Shown: positions 17,256 to 26,728 of the stretch, piece by piece
Layout: the number at the start of each line of letters is the position of its first letter
Numbering within the stretch: the first letter of the stretch is position 1
Origin: an uncultured Arsenicibacter sp.
GTDB taxonomy: Bacteria; Bacteroidota; Bacteroidia; Cytophagales; Spirosomataceae
NCBI RefSeq assembly: GCF_945952095.1
Contig: NZ_CAMFHL010000001.1
Coordinates: 38,436 to 102,435 of the forward strand
Length of the DNA: 64,000 bases
Direction of reading: 5' to 3'
Position numbers and translations under genes: made by a program
The notes under the pieces: model-generated
The model's input: the letters and a program-made list of their open reading frames with translations, nothing else
Told to the model about the DNA's origin: nothing
Database searches by the model: none

Positions 17256-18899
17256 TCAGTACCGAATGATTTTCCGGGTTGTCTGCCACCCCTGACCAGT
17301 AGTTAACGTCAGAAAGTAAATACCGGATTGGGGCGGTAACTGATCCTTTTCAAACCGCTGCTCGTAAGTTCCGGCAGCCTGGGCAGGCCATGTAAATGCC
17401 TGTATGATACGCCCTTCCGCATTAGTAAACCGTAGCTGGACATCCGTACGCTGTGTGAGCTTATACCGGACCAGCAGAGATTCCGCCATCGGATTAGGCC
17501 CGGCCACCAATTCCAGCGATTCATCAGTAGCCGGTTCAACGGCCAGAATATCCTCCCCAAAGGGCTTTATGGCCGAGTCAAGCCAATCCAGCCGCCAGCG
17601 GATCCAGTCTTTCAGGTAGGTGATTTCATCGGCATACGTGCGGCCAACATACCCGTTTGGCCAGACATATACACCCAGTACGGGCCATTTCTGAAAGTTA
17701 CGGGCCCTGGCCTCGGTCAGCATTGTCGCCATAGAATCAACGTAGGCATGGAGGTGATTCACCGTCAGTACGGTTTTTCGCAGTTCCTGATACCGCGTTC
17801 TGACCTTAAGGGCAAACTTCCGGTCCTGCAGCAGCCTGTCCCACCAGAACGGAATGCTGTATGTATCTGTCTGACAGGTGCGGTTAAAGTTAAACGCCCA
17901 GCCAATGTAGCTGTTCCCATCGCAGTAATCAGCGTTACCATAAGTCAGGTTATAATCCCAGATCGGGCCCATGGTGAGTTTACCGCCCTTGCTGTCACGA
18001 TCCTTGTAAAAAAAGGTACTCAGCCTGTAACCATCTACATTTTTACAGACCTCGGTCAGCAGCAGATAATCAACAAAAGACTGCTCATCAACGTATTTCC
18101 GGAAACCATTCAGCGAGTCACTGAAGGAGGCATCCTTGAGCGCATCCTCAAACGCCGTTACATACTTCCGGATATACTGAAACTGAGCCTCCTGAATATC
18201 TTCCAGTTTGGGCCGGTCAATCTGCACGGTTATCGCCTTGTTGCTGCTCGACCGGTACGACGACAGCCAGCTTTTGGAGGCAGAGCCTTCCGTTTTGTCG
18301 ATTTTCAGAATATAACCACCTGTCAATTGATCGCCGCTTACATCTTCGGGTTTCAGGTTGGCAATGTCAACGCGGTTTTTATCGCGTTTAACTTTCTCCA
18401 TAATTACATAAATCCCCTGATACTGGTCATTGAGTATTACTTCACAGAAGCGGTAGCGTGAGGCATAATACCGGCTGCTTTCCCGGAAAATCTGGTACGT
18501 TAACACGTCACGCAGCAGCGTTTTATCATTATAAACAGCATTCATCACCCAATCGCTTTCGGCCGGCATGCCCAGAATCGACGCATTAACAGAATTAACG
18601 CCCGTCGGATCGCGCAGTTCAAAGCCATACGGTTTTTTAGGGAATAACGTACGGGAGGTCGCCCCCCGCTGTTCAATACCGATCACACTCGTGAAGGTCG
18701 CCGGGCCGGTAGCCTCATTCCGCTTTCCGGGGCCATTGTCCACGATGGTGAGCGAAGCAATAATTTTGGGTTCATCCGGTATGGCAACCCCTTTCGTATT
18801 AATCAGTAAAACCGGCAAATCAGATGAGCTCAGGATTTGTCCGTAGGCCTGGCCGGCCAGCAACAACAGGAATAAAAGTTTGTGGATAGATACGCACAT
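17256..18899 (-). CDS. secreted CotH-kinase-family protein with T9SS sorting domain
   Basis: About 547 residues from the ATG at 18899 (MCVSIHKLLFLLLLAGQAYG, a signal peptide); the frame is open to 18947 but the extra codons have no signal character. The body matches the CotH family of atypical protein kinases: RGATSRTLFPKKPYGFEL, then GIYVIMEKVKRDKNRVDI, then MGPIWDYNLTYGNADY, which holds the conserved D. The C-terminus (GPNPMAESLLVRYKL to GIYFLTLTTG, then RKIIRY) is a type IX secretion sorting domain, so the protein should reach the cell surface. Known CotH proteins phosphorylate spore-coat proteins; the substrate here is unknown. Confidence 0.85.
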   Translation of the reverse strand: MCVSIHKLLFLLLLAGQAYGQILSSSDLPVLLINTKGVAIPDEPKIIASLTIVDNGPGKRNEATGPATFTSVIGIEQRGATSRTLFPKKPYGFELRDPTGVNSVNASILGMPAESDWVMNAVYNDKTLLRDVLTYQIFRESSRYYASRYRFCEVILNDQYQGIYVIMEKVKRDKNRVDIANLKPEDVSGDQLTGGYILKIDKTEGSASKSWLSSYRSSSNKAITVQIDRPKLEDIQEAQFQYIRKYVTAFEDALKDASFSDSLNGFRKYVDEQSFVDYLLLTEVCKNVDGYRLSTFFYKDRDSKGGKLTMGPIWDYNLTYGNADYCDGNSYIGWAFNFNRTCQTDTYSIPFWWDRLLQDRKFALKVRTRYQELRKTVLTVNHLHAYVDSMATMLTEARARNFQKWPVLGVYVWPNGYVGRTYADEITYLKDWIRWRLDWLDSAIKPFGEDILAVEPATDESLELVAGPNPMAESLLVRYKLTQRTDVQLRFTNAEGRIIQAFTWPAQAAGTYEQRFEKDQLPPQSGIYFLTLTTGQGWQTTRKIIRY

Positions 18900-19089
18900 G
18901 ATCAGGTCAGGAAAGGGCTTTGGAGAATAAACACATCGACGAAGCATTTCTAATGATAGGGCTCCTGTATAGCGGTAGGCCAGAACTGCCGCCGGATACT
19001 GACCATTTGCTCAATTAACTATACGTTGCGGCAGCGGGCGGCGTATATTCAGCAGCCACTCTGTTTCAACCAACAATCCTTTTGCCTGT

Positions 19090-19869
19090 ATGCTTTCCTT
19101 TTCCAGATTTTTCCTGTTAACAAGTACGCTGTTGCTAAGCACCCTGCTGATCAGCGCTGCGCAGCCCTTTTCCGGCGACTGGCAAGGTCAGCTGAAAAGC
19201 CCCGCCCAGACCGTCGCGGCCACACTCCGGCTTATTCCGAAAGGCCAGCAGCTGGGCAGCCGGCTCGACATCGCCGGCGACACCTATACCCTTGCCGGTA
19301 CAATCACCGGAAATAAGGCCTCCGGCACCATGACCTATCCGACCGACGGGTCAACGTTTCCGTTTACCATGCAGCTTACCGGCACCACCCTACAGGTCAA
19401 CATCACCGCGTTTGGAGTCGGGATGGTGGGAGCATTTACCAGATCAACCGGTACGGGAACCACTACGGCAGCTGTCTCTGATAAGTTGTACCGCGATCCG
19501 GCACTGATCGGTGCCTGGCAGACTTCGGAGCAATACGGGGGTGGTGCAAACAGCGGAGGCTTCTACGGCGGCAGTACATCGACCATGATCCTGAACGCCG
19601 ATGGCAGCTTCGGCGACGGCGGCTCCACATCGTATATCAGCGGCAGCAACTCGTCGGGCATTTCGCAGGGCAAAGGCAATCAGGTGATTGCACAGCTTAA
19701 TGCTATGGGCGCAAAATGGTTTACAAAAGGTAATATCTTCTATGTCCGCATCCGGCAAAACGGCACCGTACAGGATATTCCCTCCTCAAAATACTACGTT
19801 GAGAATAACAATGCGCTCCTGACCGATCTGAAAACGGGGGCCAAAACGCTTTACCGGCGCGTACGCTGA
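19090..19869 (+). CDS. secreted protein of unknown function
   Basis: 259 residues with an N-terminal signal peptide (about 1-24, ending ISAAQP). The mature part starts FSGDWQGQLKSP and later has LIGAWQTSEQYGGG. These W-G and G-x-W strand starts recur in lipocalin-like beta-barrels, and the stretch in between is rich in Gly, Ser and Thr. I do not recognise a named family. It is monocistronic, divergent from the CotH gene, and followed by its own terminator. Confidence 0.7.
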   Translation: MLSFSRFFLLTSTLLLSTLLISAAQPFSGDWQGQLKSPAQTVAATLRLIPKGQQLGSRLDIAGDTYTLAGTITGNKASGTMTYPTDGSTFPFTMQLTGTTLQVNITAFGVGMVGAFTRSTGTGTTTAAVSDKLYRDPALIGAWQTSEQYGGGANSGGFYGGSTSTMILNADGSFGDGGSTSYISGSNSSGISQGKGNQVIAQLNAMGAKWFTKGNIFYVRIRQNGTVQDIPSSKYYVENNNALLTDLKTGAKTLYRRVR

Positions 19870-19884
19870 CACCTGTAAAACCGT

Positions 19885-19915
19885 AAAAGCCCTGCACGTT
19901 TGGTACAGGGCTTTT
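19885..19915. terminator. bidirectional terminator
   Basis: AAAAGCCCTG (19885-19894) pairs with CAGGGCTTTT (19906-19915). It lies between the convergent stops of the 19.1 kb gene and the OmpA-family gene. Confidence 0.88.
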
Positions 19916-19931
19916 ATGGTATCTGATTTTA

Positions 19932-21572
19932 CTATTTCTTCACAATCAGGAATTCTACACGGCGGTTCTTCTGCCGCCCGTCTTCGGTATCATTGGCAGC
20001 TACCGGTTTACTTTCGCCGAAGCCTTTGCTGGCAATCCGGTCCGGTTCAATGCCCTTACCAATGAAGTATTCCCGTACAGCATCAGCCCGGTCCTGTGAC
20101 AGTTTCTGGTTAACGGCAACCCCGCCCGTGTTATCGGTATGGCCGTTCAGAGAAATAGTCATCTTCGGATTTTCGTTCAGCACGGCAACCATCCGGTCAA
20201 GTTCCGGTGCTGATTCGGGGCGCAGTTCGGACTTTCCGGTATCAAAGAAAATGTTGTTTAGACGAATCGCTTTCCCTTCTTCAATCGGCACCATCGTCAG
20301 CTCCTTCCCCTTGATCTCCTGAAAACCTTTCACCTGCGTCAGATCGACGTTTTCGCCCTCCGCAATGAAATTCGGGGCAATGGCCCGCATGCTGTACTTC
20401 TGCCCGTAGGGCAATACTATTTTATACTCACCTGTAATCGGGTCAGACGTGGCCTCACCGGCTTCGTTGCCATCGGGCAGCGTCTGATAAACAACGCGTG
20501 CCTGTACCGGCCGGCCGGTTTTCTGATCAATCACACGGCCGCTGATGATAGCCACCGGATCAGGACGCAGTAAGGCATTCGGATCGTTGTTGGTACCGTT
20601 GCCGTTCTGCCCGTTGCCATTGGGATTACCCGAACCGGCTTTAGACGGGTCATTATTAGCCAGTGTCGGCGTTGTCGGTATATCGTCAAACATCTTGATC
20701 CGAACGACATCACCCTTACCCAACGTGCCTTTAAAGCTGGTCATGTAAGCATAATCGCCCGCCGCCGGAATGGAGTAATAGGCATCGTACCCTTCCGTGT
20801 TAATCTTCGGGCCTAAATTCTGCGGCTTCGACCAGTGTTTCCAGGTTTTGTCAACACGTTTGCAGATATAAATGTCGTTGCTCCCCTGCCCGCCTTCGCG
20901 GTTGCTGGAGAAATAGAGCGTTGCCCCGTCGGCCGCCAGAAACGGCGTTGTTTCCGTAAATTTTGTGTTTACGTCCGGACCAAGGCTAACGGGTTTGCTC
21001 CAGCTGCCATCTTTCTGACGGAAACTGACGTACAAATCATCTTCCTTGCTGTTTTTCTTTTCGCTGAATGACATGATCAGTACCTTACCGTCGGCCGACA
21101 GGAAACCGCAGTCATATTGTCCCTGGCTCATGCGCTCATACCCGGCGATTTCGAGCTTCTGGGGCACCGACCAGCCATTCGTCGTTTTCTTGCTGAACGA
21201 ATAACCGCGGGTTTCGTAACGGCCGTTGTTGTAGGCCCCTTTGATCAGCATGGTATTACCATCGGGCGTAATGCTGTAGGCGCAGTTGTATTCGTCGGTA
21301 TTCAGCGGATTGCCTAACCGGCGTGCAGGCCCCCATTTATTGCTGGCAACATCCAGTTCAGAATACCAGATATCCTGACTACCCTTATCGCCGTAGGTAT
21401 TCTGCGGATGGCTGACGCGGGCAAAATAGATCGTTTTCCCATCCGGCGAAATCATGGGGTTGATTTCATTAAATTCTGAATTTACCTGATTACCAAGGTT
21501 CTCTACCTTCTGTGCATCAACGGTGCACAGGCTGGCGAGTACAAGTAACGCGGCCGGTAATCCTTTTATCAT
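19932..21572 (-). CDS. OmpA-family outer membrane protein with PD40 repeats
   Basis: 546 residues with a signal peptide ending near CTVDAQ. Residues about 35-280 form a beta-propeller of WD40-like/PD40 strands (ISPDGKTIYFAR, ITPDGNTMLIKG, LAADGATLYFSSNREGG). A Gly/Asn-rich linker follows, then a carboxypeptidase-regulatory-like domain (SGRVIDQKTGRPVQARV). The C-terminal OmpA domain has NGHTDNTGG and RADAVREYF, which bind peptidoglycan. Such proteins link the outer membrane to the cell wall; many occur next to T9SS genes in this phylum. The usual N-terminal TPR part is missing. Confidence 0.9.
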   Translation of the reverse strand: MIKGLPAALLVLASLCTVDAQKVENLGNQVNSEFNEINPMISPDGKTIYFARVSHPQNTYGDKGSQDIWYSELDVASNKWGPARRLGNPLNTDEYNCAYSITPDGNTMLIKGAYNNGRYETRGYSFSKKTTNGWSVPQKLEIAGYERMSQGQYDCGFLSADGKVLIMSFSEKKNSKEDDLYVSFRQKDGSWSKPVSLGPDVNTKFTETTPFLAADGATLYFSSNREGGQGSNDIYICKRVDKTWKHWSKPQNLGPKINTEGYDAYYSIPAAGDYAYMTSFKGTLGKGDVVRIKMFDDIPTTPTLANNDPSKAGSGNPNGNGQNGNGTNNDPNALLRPDPVAIISGRVIDQKTGRPVQARVVYQTLPDGNEAGEATSDPITGEYKIVLPYGQKYSMRAIAPNFIAEGENVDLTQVKGFQEIKGKELTMVPIEEGKAIRLNNIFFDTGKSELRPESAPELDRMVAVLNENPKMTISLNGHTDNTGGVAVNQKLSQDRADAVREYFIGKGIEPDRIASKGFGESKPVAANDTEDGRQKNRRVEFLIVKK

Positions 21573-21644
21573 GATCTTGTTGTGGCTGTGATTCAGACCG
21601 TAATCCTGTTTCTACGATTAACGTTGAAGCGATAGGGCTTAGTA

Positions 21645-22616
21645 CTAGTTCTCCCGCTCAATCAGTTGCCGCGTAAACGACAGCAGCATTTCCTTGCGCT
21701 CAGGTGTTGCCTGTACCTGCTCAAAATTCGACAGTCCTTTCGCGAAATAATCGCTGATGCGCTGTTCCGTCACCTGCCGGATATTGAGCTTGTCGTAGAT
21801 TTCCGTAACGGCTTTCACTTTTTCTGCCTTATCAAACTCCTTGCAGCTGAGCCAGCCGTTCAGCTCGTCGAGCAGCGGCCCTCCGGCTTTTTCGAGCGCC
21901 TCAATGAGCAGGAACGTTTTTTTGTTGGCAATGATGTCGCCACCGACCTGCTTCCCGAACTTGGCCGGATCGCCGTAGACATCCAGGAGATCGTCTTTAA
22001 GCTGAAACCCAATGCCAATGTTGATACCGCCTTCGCGCAGATGATTTGTGGAATCCGTATCCGCACCGGCAATAATACCACCCAGTTCGAGGGCATATCC
22101 CAGCAACACCGACGTTTTGAGTTTGATCATCTCCACGTACTCGGCCTCTGTCACATCCCAGCGGGTTTCAAAATTCATGTCCAGCTGTTGCCCTTCGCAG
22201 ACTTCGGCAGCCGTCCGGTTAAACCGGGCCAGTACATGGCGCAGTTTATCGGGTGCCACATCCAGCAGCAGTTCATAGGCGTTTACCAGCATGACATCGC
22301 CCGAAAGAATAGCAATGTTATGGTTCCATTTTTCATGTACCGTTGGCTGGCCGCGCCGCAGCGGAGCCTGATCCATGATATCGTCGTGCATCAGCGTAAA
22401 GTTGTGAAAGACTTCGACGCTGATGGCTGGTTTAATGGCTTTTTCCCACTCATCGGTGAAGAGGTAGGCTCCCATCAGGGTCAGCAACGGACGCATCCGC
22501 TTGCCGCCAAGACTCATAATGTACTGAATAGGATCGTACAATTCGGCCGGGTGCCGGCCATATTCTGTAGACTGAATTTCCTTTTGAAGTGCCTCAACAA
22601 AAACGATTGGATTCAT
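21645..22616 (-). CDS. polyprenyl (E-type) diphosphate synthase
   Basis: Condenses isopentenyl diphosphate onto an allylic diphosphate. The first Asp-rich motif is in LMHDDIMDQAPLRRGQPTVH (DDxxD plus RRG) and the second is QLKDDLLDVYG. GGKRMRPLLTLMGA is the region-I motif. Length 323 from the ATG at 22616 (MNPIVFVEALQKEI); the frame extends to 22664 but without family similarity. The chain length of the product (geranylgeranyl, octaprenyl and so on) cannot be set from sequence alone. Confidence 0.93.
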   Translation of the reverse strand: MNPIVFVEALQKEIQSTEYGRHPAELYDPIQYIMSLGGKRMRPLLTLMGAYLFTDEWEKAIKPAISVEVFHNFTLMHDDIMDQAPLRRGQPTVHEKWNHNIAILSGDVMLVNAYELLLDVAPDKLRHVLARFNRTAAEVCEGQQLDMNFETRWDVTEAEYVEMIKLKTSVLLGYALELGGIIAGADTDSTNHLREGGINIGIGFQLKDDLLDVYGDPAKFGKQVGGDIIANKKTFLLIEALEKAGGPLLDELNGWLSCKEFDKAEKVKAVTEIYDKLNIRQVTEQRISDYFAKGLSNFEQVQATPERKEMLLSFTRQLIEREN

Positions 22617-22742
22617 CCGAACGGGTTTTACGCCCAAAAATAAACAAAACCCGGCCACGCACATAAACGTTGGAGCGCCAAAGCACGCTTTTCGTCCGGC
22701 ATGGCTGGTATTGGTATAACGAAGGCAGGGGGCTGTTTGTCT

Positions 22743-23636
22743 TTAGCCGTTCCAAAGTTTCATACGGACGTAATCCATTTCCACCGAATCCAGCGGCTGA
22801 TTTCCGTCGTACGATTCCTGTTCGACCACGTAATATTTGATGCCTGCTTTTTTGGCGGCCGCCAGAAGCGGTGGCCAGTCAATTTCGCCATTGCCGAGAT
22901 ACGTACTTTCGTCGCGGTCTTTGGCTTTGTCTTTTATGTGCAGCATCCGGATATGCTTCGGATATTTTTTGATCCACTCAATGGCATTAGCCTTGGCAAT
23001 TTTCATGTTGCAGGTATCCAGCTGCTGGATGACCAGCTTCGGATCAAGGCGTTCCAGGAAGATTTCGTACAGCAGCTTGCCTTCGTGCTGAATGGTAAAT
23101 TCGTCGTAGTGGTTATGAAAACCGAATTGCAGACCGGCGGCTTTACAACGTTCCCCGCAGACATTCCACGAGTCCAGCATGCGTTTCACCTCGTCAAGGT
23201 TCTTTTTATCCGAATCAATTCCGGGATTAATCAGGAACGTTTGTCCCATCGTCACGGCATCGGCAATCGCTTTTTTGTAGCGGTCTGAAATATCCTTCGT
23301 GGATGCATTCCAGTCGTTTTTACTGAACAGCACATGCGAGCTGCTGATCGTCATGCCCAGATCCTGACAAAGTTTCCGGAATTCGGCCGGTGTCTTGCCA
23401 TAGCATTTCCCGTCGACGTAGTTTGCCGGTTCAACTTCTTTATAGCCAATGGCAGCCACCTGCTTCAGCGTGGCCACCGGATCAATTTTCATATCCTCCC
23501 GAACCGAGTACAGCTGCAGGCTGATATGATCAAACATTTTTTGCGGATTGGCCAGTAGTGAGGGCACCGTCCCCAGCGAGAGCGCCGCTACGGAGCTTTG
23601 TCGTATGAAATTCCGTCGTGATTGCAGGCTTGACAT
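22743..23636 (-). CDS. Tat-exported sugar phosphate isomerase/epimerase-like protein
   Basis: 297 residues from the ATG at 23636. The N-terminus SLQSRRNFIRQSSVAALSLG is a twin-arginine signal. The rest is a xylose-isomerase-like TIM barrel (AP endonuclease 2 superfamily). ISLQLYSVREDMKIDPVATL starts strand 1, FGFHNHYDEF and QLDTCNMKIAKA carry likely metal ligands, and MLHIKDKAKD is a conserved late strand. Exported members are common in Bacteroidota and often act on sugars taken up from outside; the substrate is unknown. Confidence 0.88.
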   Translation of the reverse strand: MSSLQSRRNFIRQSSVAALSLGTVPSLLANPQKMFDHISLQLYSVREDMKIDPVATLKQVAAIGYKEVEPANYVDGKCYGKTPAEFRKLCQDLGMTISSSHVLFSKNDWNASTKDISDRYKKAIADAVTMGQTFLINPGIDSDKKNLDEVKRMLDSWNVCGERCKAAGLQFGFHNHYDEFTIQHEGKLLYEIFLERLDPKLVIQQLDTCNMKIAKANAIEWIKKYPKHIRMLHIKDKAKDRDESTYLGNGEIDWPPLLAAAKKAGIKYYVVEQESYDGNQPLDSVEMDYVRMKLWNG

Positions 23637-23721
23637 TACCTTAGGGTTTAGGTTTGTTGCACGCCTAAATCTACTGACCTTCCGGCAAATACTCAACTGC
23701 CACAGATTAGAATAAATATAA

Positions 23722-23765
23722 AATCCGCAGCATCCTGCCTTCGCAAAAGCAAGATACTGCGGATT
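23722..23765 (-). terminator. terminator of the three-gene Fe-S operon
   Basis: On the minus strand AATCCGCAGTATCTTGC pairs with GCAGGATGCTGCGGATT (one mismatch region), followed by TTATATTTATT. It lies 25 bases after the last stop of the operon. Confidence 0.8.
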
Positions 23766-23789
23766 CTTTATTGGCAGCACCGTGTTGTG

Positions 23790-24308
23790 CTATGCATTTA
23801 CTGCTTTTTGCGCGAAATACCGCTTCAGCCACGTCGTCTGCGCCGGCACAATCCAGTCCGACAAAAAGGTAGCTTTGGTGTTAACCAGTGTGTTGAAAAC
23901 AGGAGTTTCCGGCGTCAGTTTACCATCGGCAACCGCCGCCTTAATCGCCGGCAGCGTAACCGTCTGTACCTGCTTATTGCTATCCTGATAGGCAGCCGAA
24001 CGGTCAAAAAAGTCGATGGATTCACCTTGCTGCGAAAGCGTTGCACTGATCTGCCGCAGAAAACCCACCGACGAATCAATCGAGCAACCACTCGGCAAGT
24101 GATGGCCTTCATCAACGGCAATCACCACAAACCGGTTGGCAACGACTTTTGCCGCTGCTAAAAGCGGTTCACCATGTGCGGCCCAGCCACTCAGCGCCGG
24201 ACGCAGGGCTGCGTCTATCTGTTGCACTTCCGCATCCGTCAGGCTGCGGTTTGCCTGATATACCCACAAACGGGCAGTATCCGTAATTTCGTCAAAATCG
24301 ATATACAT
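23790..24308 (-). CDS. conserved Bacteroidota protein, often mislabelled 'ABC transporter ATPase'
   Basis: 172 residues. The pattern MYIDFDEITDTARLWVYQAN, FVVIAVDEG, SGCSIDSSV and VFNTLVNTKATFLSDW belongs to a family widespread in Bacteroidota and usually named ABC transporter ATPase. It has no Walker A, Walker B or ABC signature, so that name is not supported here. The SGCSID motif may be functional. It lies 49 bases after the HdrB-like gene and is followed by a terminator, so it is the last member of that operon. Confidence 0.8.
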   Translation of the reverse strand: MYIDFDEITDTARLWVYQANRSLTDAEVQQIDAALRPALSGWAAHGEPLLAAAKVVANRFVVIAVDEGHHLPSGCSIDSSVGFLRQISATLSQQGESIDFFDRSAAYQDSNKQVQTVTLPAIKAAVADGKLTPETPVFNTLVNTKATFLSDWIVPAQTTWLKRYFAQKAVNA

Positions 24309-24357
24309 GGCCTTTTCCGGAACATTCAGGCAGACTACAAGCAGCCCGCCTATGTGG

Positions 24358-25158
24358 TTACAAACCCTGCCCTTTTGCGATCAGTTCCGCCAGATCGTAG
24401 ACCTTGACGCGATCTTCCTGATTTTTATTTTTCACCCCGTCCGACATCATGGTCATACAGAACGGACAGGCAACTGCTACCGTATCCGCTCCGGTACCCA
24501 GCGCTTCTTCAATACGCTCTACGTTAACGTCTTTTTTCCCGGCTTCCGGCTCCTTGAAATACTGCGCCCCACCGGCACCGCAGCAAAGGCCGTTTGCCCG
24601 CGACCGCTTCATTTCTACCAGATCAGCATCCAGGGCTGCCAGTACCTGACGAGGCGCCTCGTATACCTTGTTGGCGCGCCCCAGATAGCAGGAGTCGTGA
24701 TAAGTAATCCGGCGACCTTTGAACGACTCCCCGCCTTCTACCTTCACCCGTCCCTCGTTTATCAGCTGCTGGAGGTAGGTTGAGTGGTGAATAACCTCAT
24801 AATTCCCGCCCAGTGCCGGATACTCGTTCTTAAGCGTATTGAAACAGTGCGGACAGGCCGTTACAATTTTTTTGACGCTGTAGCCGTCCAGAACCTGAAT
24901 ATTAGCTACGGCCTGCATCTGAAACAGGAATTCGTTTCCCGCCCTGCGTGCCGGATCACCGGTACAGGTTTCTTCGGGACCCAATACGGCAAATTTGATT
25001 CCGACATGGTTCAGGATGCGGGCAAATGCAATGGTTACGCGTTTGTACCGGTCATCGAACGAGCCGGCACAGCCCACCCAGAACAGGATTTCGGGGGTTT
25101 CACCAGCGGCCATCATATCGGCCATGGTCGGTACAGTGTATGTTTTTTCAGAAGTCAT
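24358..25158 (-). CDS. CCG-domain Fe-S protein (HdrB/LutA/GlpC-like)
   Basis: 266 residues. Cys-rich motifs CPHCFNTLKNEYP and SCYLGRANKVYEAPR, then LCCGAGGAQYFKE and CPFCMTMM, match the CCG domain, which binds [4Fe-4S] in heterodisulfide reductase HdrB, GlpC and LutA. It should receive electrons from the membrane Fe-S protein encoded 63 bases upstream. The electron acceptor is unknown. It belongs to the cytoplasmic side of a membrane redox complex (inference from family and gene order). Confidence 0.88.
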   Translation of the reverse strand: MTSEKTYTVPTMADMMAAGETPEILFWVGCAGSFDDRYKRVTIAFARILNHVGIKFAVLGPEETCTGDPARRAGNEFLFQMQAVANIQVLDGYSVKKIVTACPHCFNTLKNEYPALGGNYEVIHHSTYLQQLINEGRVKVEGGESFKGRRITYHDSCYLGRANKVYEAPRQVLAALDADLVEMKRSRANGLCCGAGGAQYFKEPEAGKKDVNVERIEEALGTGADTVAVACPFCMTMMSDGVKNKNQEDRVKVYDLAELIAKGQGL

Positions 25159-25221
25159 TCGTCAATGTTCTTTATAGGGTTCATCAACCGGGCATCAGTT
25201 GAGCACTACCGGCTGAATCGT

Positions 25222-26583
25222 TTATTTTTCATTGATCTGATCGGCCCAGTTGAACCGGTCGCCCGGCGAAAATTTCCACGGAGCCATGTTGTTTTCGATA
25301 TTGCTGAACATAGCGTTCCACGAAGCCGGGGCCTGTGATTCTTCCATGACACGGTACCGGCGCAGCTGCAGGATAATATCCAGCGGATTGATATTGATCG
25401 GGCAGGCCTGTACACACGCCTGACAGGTCGTACAGGCATTCAGCTCCTCAGCCGTGATGTAGTCGCCCAGCAGCGATTTTTCATCTTTGTAGTCCGCACC
25501 GTGCTCTTTCCAGCCCTTCTGAATGTCCTCCAGCCGGTCGCGGGTATCCATCATAATTTTCCGCGGTGACAGCTTTTTACCGGTGATGTTTGCCGGACAC
25601 GCCGCCGTACAGCGTCCGCATTCAGTGCAGCTATAGGCATTCATGAGGTTGATCCATTTCAGGTCGTCAACATCCTTTGCCCCAAACCGGCCGATGACCG
25701 GGTCCCCTTCCGCAGGTGCTTCGGCCGCATCGGCAGGCGAAAGTCCCAGCATCAACTGTACTTCTTTCGTCACCTCAGGCATATTTTTCATTTCTCCTTT
25801 AGGCTTCAGGTCCGAGAAATACACATTCGGGAAGCCAAGGAAAATGTGGAGGTGTTTTGAGTAAGTCACATAAACGGCAAACGTCAGGATGCCCAGAATG
25901 TGGAACCACCACGAAAACCGTTCGTAAGCCATCAGGGCCCCGTCGCTCAGACCCGAGAACCAGGGCTTCAGAAACTGGCTGATCACAAAATCAGGCACAA
26001 CACCCTGTAGTTCGCCGTAATGCCCGATGCCACGGTCGCGCAGGATGCTGTCGGCCGCATTCCAGGTCAGGAACGCCGTCATCAGCAGAATTTCGAAGGT
26101 CAGAATCAGTGCTGCGTCCAGCCGTGGCCAGGAAGGGCGCATTTCCTCGTGTCGCTCAGGCTGAAAACGCGGTACTTTCGTCACGAAGCGACGCAGCAGG
26201 AAAACAACACAGACGATCAGTACGCCCAGCGCCAATACCTCAAAAAAGTTGATCAGGAACGGATAAACCGGGGTAATAACCGGTGCAAACAGCCGGTGCG
26301 TACCCAGAATACCGTCCAGAATAATTTCCAGTACTTCGAGGTTAATGATAATAAACCCGGCATAAATGACGAAGTGCATGACTGCCACCAGCGGATTGGC
26401 AAACATTTTTTTCTGTCCGAACGCTACCAGAAGCATTGTCTTCAGGCGTTCATCAGGATGATCGCTCCGGTTTTCGGCACGGCCCAGCTGAATGGCGCGC
26501 CGGATAAGCCCTACCCGCTTACTGATCAGGAAGCCCGTAACACCGACGGCTATTACAAAAAGGAATTGCTGAATATACGCCAT
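25222..26583 (-). CDS. membrane Fe-S oxidoreductase (HdrE/NarI-like N-half, HdrC-like C-half)
   Basis: 453 residues. The N-terminal 270 residues have about five or six membrane helices like the nitrate reductase gamma/HdrE cytochrome b part. The C-terminal half has two ferredoxin motifs, CTECGRCTAACP and CTTCQACVQACP. It would take electrons from quinol and pass them to the CCG protein encoded next. First gene of a three-gene operon (26583 to 23790). Such fusions are common in Bacteroidota next to electron-transfer flavoprotein genes, which are not in this window. Confidence 0.88.
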   Translation of the reverse strand: MAYIQQFLFVIAVGVTGFLISKRVGLIRRAIQLGRAENRSDHPDERLKTMLLVAFGQKKMFANPLVAVMHFVIYAGFIIINLEVLEIILDGILGTHRLFAPVITPVYPFLINFFEVLALGVLIVCVVFLLRRFVTKVPRFQPERHEEMRPSWPRLDAALILTFEILLMTAFLTWNAADSILRDRGIGHYGELQGVVPDFVISQFLKPWFSGLSDGALMAYERFSWWFHILGILTFAVYVTYSKHLHIFLGFPNVYFSDLKPKGEMKNMPEVTKEVQLMLGLSPADAAEAPAEGDPVIGRFGAKDVDDLKWINLMNAYSCTECGRCTAACPANITGKKLSPRKIMMDTRDRLEDIQKGWKEHGADYKDEKSLLGDYITAEELNACTTCQACVQACPININPLDIILQLRRYRVMEESQAPASWNAMFSNIENNMAPWKFSPGDRFNWADQINEK

Positions 26584-26662
26584 AACTCTCCTTTACAAGA
26601 CACTGACTATCAGTGATATTTAAATTATTTTTATTTTTTTGCGTTTTTTTTAGCCCAAAAAC

Positions 26663-26693
26663 TTGCGCAGTGACCATTAAGCGCCTACTTTTG
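26663..26693 (+). promoter_or_regulatory. tRNA-Phe promoter
   Basis: TTG at 26663-26665, 20 bases, TACTTTTG at 26686-26693, a full match to TAnnTTTG. It lies 35 bases before the tRNA. Confidence 0.75.
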
Positions 26694-26728
26694 CACCCAC
26701 GTTTGACACCAAACGGACTATCAACTAC

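Noticed and set aside
21666..22643. 325-codon open frame antisense to the polyprenyl synthase gene
   Set aside because: Almost fully overlaps a gene with clear Asp-rich motifs; the antisense protein has no family features.
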